Assembly (NCBI GenBank): GCA_030407315.1
Contig: JALQPE010000046.1
Coordinates: 1 to 64,000 of the forward strand
Source: Asparagopsis taxiformis
Taxonomy: Eukaryota > Rhodophyta > Florideophyceae > Bonnemaisoniales > Bonnemaisoniaceae
Reading direction: 5' to 3'
Length of the DNA stretch: 64,000 bases
The notes under the pieces were generated by a model that ran no database searches, was not told the origin of the DNA, and saw only the letters and a program-made list of their open reading frames with translations. Position 1 is the first letter of the stretch. Every line of letters begins with the position of its first letter. Positions 56,082-64,000 of this stretch are shown one piece after another. A program made the position numbers and the translations under genes.

Positions 56082-59000
56082 TCATTCATGTACTTCAGCC
56101 CAGCCAGTAATCTTCAAATCCATTCTGTTAGTCCGCATTAGCTTAAGTAATGGGTGATCGTCCTTAGGTATTGTTTGCTTGGTTAACGCATCGGCTGGGT
56201 TTTCCGTCCCTGGTATCCATCCAATCTTCCTGATTTCGCCTTTTATATGCGACTCGCGTAGCATCTGCACATCAATTTGCAGTCGTTTTTCAATGGTTTT
56301 GGCGTTCTTGGCAACGCAGTTAAAAGTTGTACGAGAGTCTATGTAAACGTCCAAAGGAATGCGTCTGTTGAGTACTTCTTGGATGGTGTGCTGGACAACA
56401 TAAGCTTCGTCGTACCCATTGACCAAAGCAAGTACTTCTGCAGCCATTACTGATCGAGTCACACGTCGGCACTTTTTGCTGCCGTAATGAATCACATTTG
56501 CTGCTCCGGTGTCGTCTGCTAAGACAATTAGAAAGCCAGTCTGAGAAGATAGATCAGGCGCGTTTCCGAAAGATGAATCGCTGAAAAGTATGAGTCGCAG
56601 GCTCTCACTGCGTAGTGGAACGAATCGAAGTCCTTCATCACTCGTTTTGAGACAGTAGTCGATTATCTTCCTCAGCCGTTTCTTTGATGAAGGACAAGAT
56701 TTTGCCAAGTCTGCTGTAATGAGCTGCGTTGGGCTGGATATGTCTGGTCTGCACGTGGTAGCGACATATTGTATTTTGGCACGCATGCTGATGTAGTCTG
56801 GATCGGTGTTAGGTTTCGACAGAGTAGATAATTTCTCTGATTGAGTCAAGGAATAGGTTCGTGACTGTTCGCGAGTGATTTTTGAACCATTGAATGCGCA
56901 TGAATCTCCGGGTTTGAGGCATTGTCGGGGCTTGGTCTTGAAAGCGGAAGATTTTTCTTCTTCCAGGTTAAGAAATTCATCTATACCCAATCCGAAGGAG
57001 TCATCTACTTGGAGTATAGTTAATGCGGGTAATGTGCGATTGTTTCCATCTTCATAGTGCCGGTATAAGATGCATTTGTCAACCGTGCAGGATGTCATTT
57101 TAAGCTCATTGACATGGTGATCACGATATGTGATGAACCAATAAAGGCCTGATTCCGGAATGCCGTAGAGAGGTTTCACGGCTAATAAGACTTGGTCATA
57201 CGGAAGTCTCATTTCCTTCGGTGGCTGTAGATAGACCTTTCGTAATAGGGTATCCTTGCTCTGAGTATAGGCTTGTGTTATATCGCGTGTGAAGGGGGTC
57301 ATGTCAGGATACATGGCACCTATACAGAGGCATAAACGCTGGCCAAATCGCGATATTGTCGGAGCTTTTGTGGGTGTCTCCCTGCTTTGGTAGTCCTTAT
57401 AGTTCTGTGCCACCAAACGTGATTTTTCCACAATTGAACCATCGTCACGTTTCTTGATTGTGTCCACCCATCGGGTACCATATACTCTTGTTCCTTTTGG
57501 AACCGTATCACGAGGGACGATCTTGAATACTCCTGCAGCTGTTAGTCCGTCTATTTCTTTCTGGCGGGATAATTTGAACTTGGAGGTGCAGTCGGATGGT
57601 GTTGGTGTGATGTATGATGCAGATAAGTGTGGTGGATCGTTGAATATGCAACACAACTCTGCAGTTGTCGGTGTATCGGTGTCAACAGGGTCCATGGGTG
57701 GCTCGGCATGGTCGTTGATAGTTGACTTATCCGGTTTAACAACGTGAGATCTGAAAATCTTTCTTCCACGAGGCATTTGGACAACTACTGTTTCGCCGTC
57801 CTTGTGTACAAACTTGTATGGTCCTTCCCATTCGCCTGTCTTTTGCCTGAATACGCGCACAGGTGCTCCGAAGGTGAGCCGATCGAGTTCCTCGCTTTCT
57901 TTCCCGTATGGGCCGCGGTATTTCATCGCAAATGTGACCCTTCGCTTTGCTTGTTCACGCTTAACCTCACCCATTGCGGCGTCAATTGCCTTAGCTCGCG
58001 CGATCTGTAGTGGAGCAGGTGCTTTTCGGGCTGGCTTCGGAATTGCTCCGAATACACATAATATGGGGCACAAGCCTTCTGGCCCGACGGTACTATTGAC
58101 ACAATGTGTCGCCATTTTCAGCACATCGTTGTCGGTGTCAGAGGGTAAATCCAATTTTAGCTTGTTGAACGCCTTTCGAAGTGGAGCATGGTATCGCTCG
58201 ACGTGAGACATTGAAGCAGGATTCTCGATGGGGCTGTAGATGAGTTGTATACCATCCGCTTCTGCATTTCCCTTGAATTCCTGGGAAGTTAACTGAGTTC
58301 CTTGATCAAGCCGGAGATGATCCGGGGGCCCCATGTAGACATTTGTCCACATGTAAAGAAATGTCTTCCATACAGTTTTGGAAGATATGTCGCGTAGAAA
58401 TGATGCCGCTGTGAAATGTGTAGCCTCGTCCACTGCGTGCAGCACTGGTTTCCTGTTCAAATACATGATGTCCAGAGCAACAATGCTGTTAAATTGGCCA
58501 TCTTCGGTACCCACTGTTAACTTGAATCGCTTTGGCTTTGTAGCCAGCTTTGTGCATATTCGGCACCGATCTACCAGCTGTTGGATCGCGTTTTGTACGT
58601 CTGGCTTGCATTCCTCAGGTCGCGCTCGTTTAAGGAGGTTGTAAAGTGCTCTGACGGAGGGGTGTCCGAAAGAACGGTGTAGTTTTCTGAGCTCCTCGCC
58701 AGTAAACATTGCAACATCTGACGACCATCTGTAAACAAGAAGATCGTTTTCTACAGATAATGGTTTCTCCTTTCCATTGAAGTGTAAGCAATCTCGTTGA
58801 ACGCTGAGATCGATTCCGGTGTTCTTGAGATCCTTCCTGCTCAGTAATGATTTGCAGTCTTCGCGTAGGATATGAAAATTGATATCGCAGATGAGACCAA
58901 ACTCTGGGAATGGTACGGGGATTGACGCAATCCCGATGGAGGTATGACGGCTTCCGAGACCGTAAATATTTCTCCCCTGTGGCCTGATGTCCGCGATAAG

Positions 59001-60875
59001 TCCAAACTCTCTGCAATAAGCACGATACTGCTGAATGCACATTAAGCTTAAACGATTTGCTCCGGTGTCGATAATTATGCCGTTGAACTCGGACTGTCGC
59101 TCGTTGTCGCGTATCGCCGTATTCATTTTCTGCATATTTTTGGCCTGTTCGGTAAAGAATCCACACGAGTGTAAGAAGACCTTATTTGAAAGCTCAGTTT
59201 CCAGATTTGAATTGAGATCGGATATCTCAACTACTGTCAGTCCGGAATTGAAATGTGCACTGTCTCCGTCGCTTTCGTTTTCTGTTGTCTCATCGCTGCT
59301 ATCCTCGATGAAATAAGTGTTGTATACGTCATCGACCGATACAAATGCGTTTTGCGATCGCATCTGCTTGAGTGCGTTGTCGACTTCCGATCGTGGGTGG
59401 AACTTGTTCGCGAAATGGTCTTTCCCGCAAACCCAACATCCCTTAACTTTCGAAAAGTTTGACGTCTTTTTTCTCCGCATTCCATTGCCTCTTCGCTTAC
59501 CGCTTCCAACGCGTCGTTCCGCATCGCCTTTATATCGCTGTGTAATTCCGAAAAACGCTTCCCCGCTCTCCCCGCCATGTACCCTTCCTGCTGAACCAGG
59601 CTCGCTCGATAGAAGTGATGCAATTTTCTGGTTCGCATCATGTGCAGTAGAAGGCATCTGCATTTTTAGAGCTCGCTTGACTTCATCCAAGTCAACTGCC
59701 GCTACCAATTGGTCGCGTAGGAAGATGTCATCCCGGTATTTGACATCCAACTGGCGCTGCACCATTGTCAGTCGTGTTGACATATCACGAAAGACTTCTA
59801 ACTGTGATTTGTCAGGGCCTTTCCTGAACCACGATGTCAGTCTCGTGTCGTGCCATTCTTGAAGCAATCTTGATCGCTGTTCCTCTGATGTGAACCACGA
59901 TAGAAGTAAGTTAATCGCATCTTGATATTTCTTCGTCTTCCCGTTGACATGTGCACTATAATACGAGAGTGCAGGTCCATCCAACATGATCGGAATTCCG
60001 TTGAGTTTTTCTTCTTCTGATACGTTACTCATCCCTGCAGATAGTTCAAAGACCTCGATGACACTCGTCAGATCTTCGTCCCACATTCCGCTGTATTTCG
60101 GTCTAGATCCAAACGCTTTGATCAGTCCTTGCAGACCTAGTGATGATCTCCGGGTGCTGTCAATTGGGCCAATCGTTTTTCCACCGGTCGTATCATGGTA
60201 GTTGCACGTTTCTTCTTTTCTTTCGCTCTTCTCATTTTCATTGTCCGAGAGAATATGTGATGTATCGGAAATCGCCTGATTGATCTGCTGCGGTTTGTTC
60301 ATATTGGCTTCCACGATATTCGAGATCGAATTTGCCTTCTCAGCTGCTTCAACAGGGATCTCAGCCGCTTCCAGGGTGGTATCTCTACCGGCTTCGGATT
60401 CTTCTTCATCTTTCTTAATCTTTGGGCATTCTTCACTCTTCCAGCAGTTTATCAATGCTTTCCTCTTCGAGTAACCTCGCTTGCGGTACACTTCCACTCC
60501 TTCTCTAATGAGTGTTTCGCGTATTTTGCTTGCTTGGTCTGAGGTAAGTTGGTTGAGGGTTGGGATAGAGAATTCACAGGTAAAATCATTCCACACTGAT
60601 TCCGCAGATTGATTCGGGACTTTGATGTATACTCCGCACCAGTTGTCGACGTACTCTTCCAACTTTCCAAAGAATTTATCCCATTCTTCGTTGCTGGCTC
60701 CGTCCTTAGGAGTTTTCGGATCTGTGGTTTCGTAGTCGTATTCTACAGGACTCTCAAACTCAGTGTCAGAACGTTCTCTGGAGTTATGGCCGGGGCCGTT
60801 GCCGCTGGGTTCTGTCAGTCCTCCTATGGTAACGTTGACGTTCGCAGGGTTTACGCCGTTGTCACTCATGGTCAA
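56082..60875 (-). CDS. Ty1/copia Gag-Pol polyprotein
   Basis: 1,597 residues, one frame, in copia order. Acidic N-terminus, Gag (~240-420), an odd knuckle at ~482 (Cys-X2-Cys-X3-His-X5-His, not CCHC), aspartic protease I-I-D-T-G-A at ~603. Integrase: zinc site H-R-S-F-G-H and C-R-I-C (~740-775), then catalytic L-D-I-M-Y, R-L-D-Q-G-T-Q and S-H-V-E-R-Y-H (~801, 858, 893). RT (~1130-1350) with R-W-V-D-T-I-K, V-K-P-L-Y-G-I-P-E-S-G, and L-Q-V-D-D-S at ~1288 where many copia elements have Y-V-D-D. RNase H with F-S-D-S-S-F-G and Y-I-D-S-R. The terminal T-E-N-P-A-D-A-L-T-K is standard. The RT pattern recalls fungal copia families. It appears functional. Confidence 0.93.
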   Translation of the reverse strand: MTMSDNGVNPANVNVTIGGLTEPSGNGPGHNSRERSDTEFESPVEYDYETTDPKTPKDGASNEEWDKFFGKLEEYVDNWCGVYIKVPNQSAESVWNDFTCEFSIPTLNQLTSDQASKIRETLIREGVEVYRKRGYSKRKALINCWKSEECPKIKKDEEESEAGRDTTLEAAEIPVEAAEKANSISNIVEANMNKPQQINQAISDTSHILSDNENEKSERKEETCNYHDTTGGKTIGPIDSTRRSSLGLQGLIKAFGSRPKYSGMWDEDLTSVIEVFELSAGMSNVSEEEKLNGIPIMLDGPALSYYSAHVNGKTKKYQDAINLLLSWFTSEEQRSRLLQEWHDTRLTSWFRKGPDKSQLEVFRDMSTRLTMVQRQLDVKYRDDIFLRDQLVAAVDLDEVKRALKMQMPSTAHDANQKIASLLSSEPGSAGRVHGGESGEAFFGITQRYKGDAERRVGSGKRRGNGMRRKKTSNFSKVKGCWVCGKDHFANKFHPRSEVDNALKQMRSQNAFVSVDDVYNTYFIEDSSDETTENESDGDSAHFNSGLTVVEISDLNSNLETELSNKVFLHSCGFFTEQAKNMQKMNTAIRDNERQSEFNGIIIDTGANRLSLMCIQQYRAYCREFGLIADIRPQGRNIYGLGSRHTSIGIASIPVPFPEFGLICDINFHILREDCKSLLSRKDLKNTGIDLSVQRDCLHFNGKEKPLSVENDLLVYRWSSDVAMFTGEELRKLHRSFGHPSVRALYNLLKRARPEECKPDVQNAIQQLVDRCRICTKLATKPKRFKLTVGTEDGQFNSIVALDIMYLNRKPVLHAVDEATHFTAASFLRDISSKTVWKTFLYMWTNVYMGPPDHLRLDQGTQLTSQEFKGNAEADGIQLIYSPIENPASMSHVERYHAPLRKAFNKLKLDLPSDTDNDVLKMATHCVNSTVGPEGLCPILCVFGAIPKPARKAPAPLQIARAKAIDAAMGEVKREQAKRRVTFAMKYRGPYGKESEELDRLTFGAPVRVFRQKTGEWEGPYKFVHKDGETVVVQMPRGRKIFRSHVVKPDKSTINDHAEPPMDPVDTDTPTTAELCCIFNDPPHLSASYITPTPSDCTSKFKLSRQKEIDGLTAAGVFKIVPRDTVPKGTRVYGTRWVDTIKKRDDGSIVEKSRLVAQNYKDYQSRETPTKAPTISRFGQRLCLCIGAMYPDMTPFTRDITQAYTQSKDTLLRKVYLQPPKEMRLPYDQVLLAVKPLYGIPESGLYWFITYRDHHVNELKMTSCTVDKCILYRHYEDGNNRTLPALTILQVDDSFGLGIDEFLNLEEEKSSAFKTKPRQCLKPGDSCAFNGSKITREQSRTYSLTQSEKLSTLSKPNTDPDYISMRAKIQYVATTCRPDISSPTQLITADLAKSCPSSKKRLRKIIDYCLKTSDEGLRFVPLRSESLRLILFSDSSFGNAPDLSSQTGFLIVLADDTGAANVIHYGSKKCRRVTRSVMAAEVLALVNGYDEAYVVQHTIQEVLNRRIPLDVYIDSRTTFNCVAKNAKTIEKRLQIDVQMLRESHIKGEIRKIGWIPGTENPADALTKQTIPKDDHPLLKLMRTNRMDLKITGWAEVHE

Positions 60876-60999
60876 TTCGCTCGGTTATACTTATAGGAAT
60901 GTTTCCTTCAAGTATTAGACTCGCCTTTCGGAGAGCTTTTGCAGCCTTCCTTTCAAGTCAGAGTCAAAAAAAAAAACAATCCTGTCAAAGTTATATAAC

Positions 61000-61584
61000 T
61001 GTCGCTGGATGTCTTTTTTGATAGTTTAAGTACTTAACTTGTCTCGTTAATTCAGGGTGGGGGCACCCGGGGTATTCGTCAACAAAGTATTGCGCTTCCT
61101 GTTGTTATTTCAGGACGGGTGTCCGGGGTAATCAGCCAGGTTGCAATCCACTTCCAGTTATTTCAGGGCGTCGAGCCCGGAGTAATCAGCGAAGCGAATA
61201 TTCCAGTCTCCAGTTATTTCAGGGCTAATAGCCCGGAGTAATCAGCGAGGTGGTGAGCCAATCCTCAGTTATTTCAGGGCTAAGAGCCCGGGGTAATCAG
61301 CAGGTTGGTTGGTGTAACGGGGTTACTGATGCGTATGCAATCGGGTGGTTTGTTGTTGGTTAATTGTTCATTTCGTTGATTCTCTCTAGCTCTAGCAATC
61401 TGTTCTCTAGATTAAATACACGAATTACTGGACCGTTCGGCCTTGATGCGGGCGCTGATCCTTTCCAGATCGGAGGGTTTCCCGATCTCGGGTAATCGAC
61501 TGTCTTCGGTGTATAATTGTCTCGCAAAGACAATACTGTCTCCCTAATTGTACGGTGGTTCGGGTGCAATTTTGATCCACGACA
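61000..61584 (-). repeat. Copia 5' LTR
   Basis: 585 bp. Carries the second hairpin array at 61046-61301. The receptor C frame runs ~50 codons into it before a stop (61425). Confidence 0.93.
61046..61301. repeat. Five-unit hairpin array, copy in the copia 5' LTR
   Basis: Same five units as at 55516-55771 in the same order, so the array would be present in the promoter-bearing LTR and at both transcript ends, depending on where transcription begins. Confidence 0.85.
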
Positions 61585-64000
61585 TTATTAAAGCGGATTT
61601 GTTGACAGTCACAACTCAGAATCGAAGGTTGCCCGTCACGAATCATTGATGAGTTTGCAATGCTGTTCGATGCATCCAACAACTCTTCGGAAGACAAATT
61701 CCAGGATTTCACTCTTCTCTCGACGATTACTCCATTCAATATTATCTGCATGCCAACAGAGAGAATGGAACTATCCGGGCTGAAACACACTAAATAACCG
61801 TAGTATTTTAGGTCACAACATACCAGATCATTGAAGTCGTTTGATCGCTCCGGAGGTACTGAAATGGATTGACGGTGTCGAGCAAGAGCCTCCACCCTCC
61901 ATTCGTCCAGATCGGAGAGAGTATGCAACAACTCTCCTTTGCATGTATCGATGACATATATGTTACCAGTGGAGTACTGGCCAAATGCAATAAATTTCTG
62001 ATCGTCGGACACGCCGAATGCATTTGGCCATATCAAGTCTAGATGCGAATGGTTATAAGCAAAAACCACACTGTCGACACCCTGCGACACGTCAGACATG
62101 TTCCGAATCTGTAAGCATCTCGAACCGTAACTCAATGTCAACATTGTTGCTCCATCCGCAGACAAAGCAAATTTGTGCACCTGTGGTAGAAACGTATTGA
62201 CTTGCTCGCTGCGGATGCCGACATCTCTCGCATCCCAAACATGTACTCGCCCCAGATTCAACGCAAAAAGTTCCGAGCAATCTCCGATACCAAGGGACTC
62301 GACATCATTCATGGTTGAATGGCGTAGAGTGTGCGCTAATGACGTGTCAAGACCACCGTCTCTTATTCGCCACACACTTATCGCACCATGAGAGTCCGTC
62401 GAATACAACAATTGGCCTTCACGACTAAACAAAATGCATTCAATACAATCATCTCCTCCATTAGAGGACGACCACAGTTGCTCGCGCTTCTCGATATCCC
62501 ATATTCTTACAGATCCATCGTCCGATCCTGATGCCAGCAGTCTACCATCGATGCTCATCGCCACACAGTTCACTCGCTGTGTGTGCCCCACAAACGAATT
62601 TTCAGTGTCCTCGAAACTGGATGAGTCCCAAACACGAATTATTTTGTCCGTTGATGCAGACACAACAACACGTTGTTCACTCCCTCCAGTGATTAGTGAC
62701 GTCACTTCATTGGTATGCGCATCGACAACTGCCATCGTGCTTCCACTTTCCATGTCTATCAGCACCAGGCGTCCTGTGGTAGTACCCAGAACTGCTTTCC
62801 TCAACGATGATAATATTTGCATGCATTTGATCTCCTCATTTTCTTCTAATCCTTCGGCTTGAAAAGAACGCCATTCCTTATACTTCTTCCAAACAATTAT
62901 TCTCCCTCTTGAATAGCACGAATATATGCATCCGGACGAATGTTCGACATGTACATCCACTACCTGAGCAATTTGTTGGTGTTCGACATGCGACACCTTC
63001 TTGGACCCATCAAAACCATTTAATACCCACACATTTCCTCTCAACCCTCCCACAACCACTTCCTCTCCTCCCTCACTAACTGACATACATTGTCCAGTAC
63101 CATCCAGCTCCAGTATGCGCCGTAGCAAACTTGTGCTATTCGTCAACACTCCAGGTCCAGCACGCACCCAAGGCCGACGCGCATATCGCTCGATACTATT
63201 AACCAGTCGTTCCACAATACCACTCTCGCTTTCCACATTCTGTAGTCTCCCATAAATATGAAACGTGGATTCATGCCGATTCTTAACACAGTATGGTACC
63301 ATGCAATGCTCCATAGTCCTTACTAAAACTTGAATATCTTTCACTATTCCTGTGTCTATCTTCGTCTTGTGGTTCTTCTCCAAATGCGTCTGCAACAGTT
63401 GCAGTTCGACAATGATCTTCTGGAACGGTGGTCGCTTCTCGTCGTTGTTCGCTCGTTGTACCCACCTATAGTCAGTGAGCAGTCTCAGCACTTCCGAAGC
63501 ACGTCCAGCCCCGAGTAGATGTCGAACTACATTTTCCATCATATACTTGTTGCTATCTAGATCCCACCATCTACATGCTACATCGTTTCCGTGGTCCCCA
63601 ACGTTTCTATTTCCATTTTCTGACATTTTGTACGCATCCAACAGCCTTGCATGCCAACGCATCACTCCACCCCCCTGTTCAGCCTTATCCATACTCATGT
63701 CTAGCAACAAATCGTGCATGCGCACTCCCACAATCCCTTTACCTGGTTCTTTAACTTCTGATAGTAGGCTGTTTCGTGACAACATTTTCACACCAGCCCG
63801 CACATCTTGCACACCCCAAAGCTTCTCAATCACACTCACTGGAAGAAACATTTGCTTCTGCATAATGCACAATGACTGAAACATATCTCTTGCTGTGAGA
63901 TGATCGCAGAGCTCTGCGGCGTTCTTCTTCGACTCCAATTTGTCCTGCACGAACTGTAGACTAGTCTCTACTGCATATGTCAGACCTTTGTGCCCATCTC
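61585..64000 (-). pseudogene. Receptor C, part 1: NB-ARC end, helical region and WD40 repeats (runs off window)
   Basis: Open from the window end at 64000 through to the copia LTR. The NB-ARC P-loop lies outside the window. Visible in order: the ARC region (S-L-C-I-M-Q-K-Q-M), the M-H-D-L-L-L-D-M motif, an APAF1-like helical region (L-L-T-D-Y-R-W-V), then WD40 repeats (I-I-R-V-W-D, V-R-I-W-D, I-S-V-W-R, V-H-V-W-D). The frame breaks at the copia LTR after C-Q-Q-I-R-F-N-N and resumes at 55469 in phase once the element and one TTATT are removed. No other lesion was seen in the window's portion, so the receptor was probably functional until the insertions. Confidence 0.88.

Larger units (their letters stand above)
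55470..61584 (-). mobile_element. Intact Ty1/copia LTR retrotransposon
   Basis: 6,115 bp. 585-bp LTRs at 55470-56054 and 61000-61584, which match wherever compared, with TTATT duplications. The interior is one 1,597-codon gag-pol on the minus strand, so 61000-61584 is the 5' LTR. The 120-bp leader has an A-run on the plus strand (60966-60976). Purine tract AGAGAAAAAACTT just before the 3' LTR (56055-56074, minus strand). Inserted in the WD40 region of receptor C, in the same orientation as the gene. Confidence 0.95.

Noticed and set aside
1..64000. tRNA, rRNA or other structural RNA genes
   Set aside because: Visual search for tRNA B-box-like GGTTCRANNCC contexts and rRNA-like blocks gave no convincing candidate; a covariance-model scan would be decisive.

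Overview
The window looks like the left end of a nuclear chromosome of a microbial or algal eukaryote. It opens with about 604 bp of C-rich telomere repeats (mostly CCCCTAAT/CCCTAAT, i.e. ATTAGGGG on the other strand). It continues into intron-poor DNA with eukaryotic LTR retrotransposons, a PIF/Harbinger DNA transposon and large intracellular receptor genes. The lineage cannot be fixed from the sequence. Intronless large genes and heavy LTR content would suit a red alga. The Ty1/copia polymerase and the secreted metallo-beta-lactamase-fold protein also recall fungal families. I give no firm assignment.

Layout. 1-604 telomere. 605-2945 fragments of two Ty3/gypsy elements, the first fused directly to the telomere. 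3949-5133 a secreted von Willebrand A-like protein. 5134-9122 mostly non-coding, with the fossil 3' end of a receptor gene. 9123-13719 receptor A. 16452-21223 receptor B. 21643-39218 a PIF/Harbinger transposon with ~327-bp terminal inverted repeats, split by a 13.7-kb Ty3/gypsy element (Gypsy-1, 23722-37393). 41527-48431 a decayed secreted metallo-beta-lactamase-fold gene split by Gypsy-2 (42377-48117). 49101-64000 receptor C, running off the window and split by Gypsy-3 (49309-54821) and a Ty1/copia element (55470-61584).

The main biological content is a subtelomeric cluster of three related receptors plus one fossil. All lie on the minus strand and are transcribed toward the telomere. Their order is NB-ARC ATPase, APAF1-like helical region, WD40 propeller, proline-rich linker, then a TIR domain at the C-terminus. 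TIR-containing NLRs of plants carry the TIR at the N-terminus. The TIR keeps the Glu that is catalytic in NAD-cleaving TIRs. Receptor B starts with an MGNCC acylation signal.

All three receptors are interrupted or frameshifted in this assembly: A by point changes, B by a 319-bp insertion and a 1-bp indel, C by two full LTR elements. Removing the insertions (and one copy of each target duplication) restores the frame in B and C, so the disruptions look recent. Gypsy-2, Gypsy-3 and the copia element have intact single-frame polyproteins and look potentially active. Gypsy-1 has two LTRs that look identical, yet a repeatedly frameshifted gag-pol and an intact 2.5-kb antisense ORF. Roughly 35 kb of the 64 kb is transposable element.
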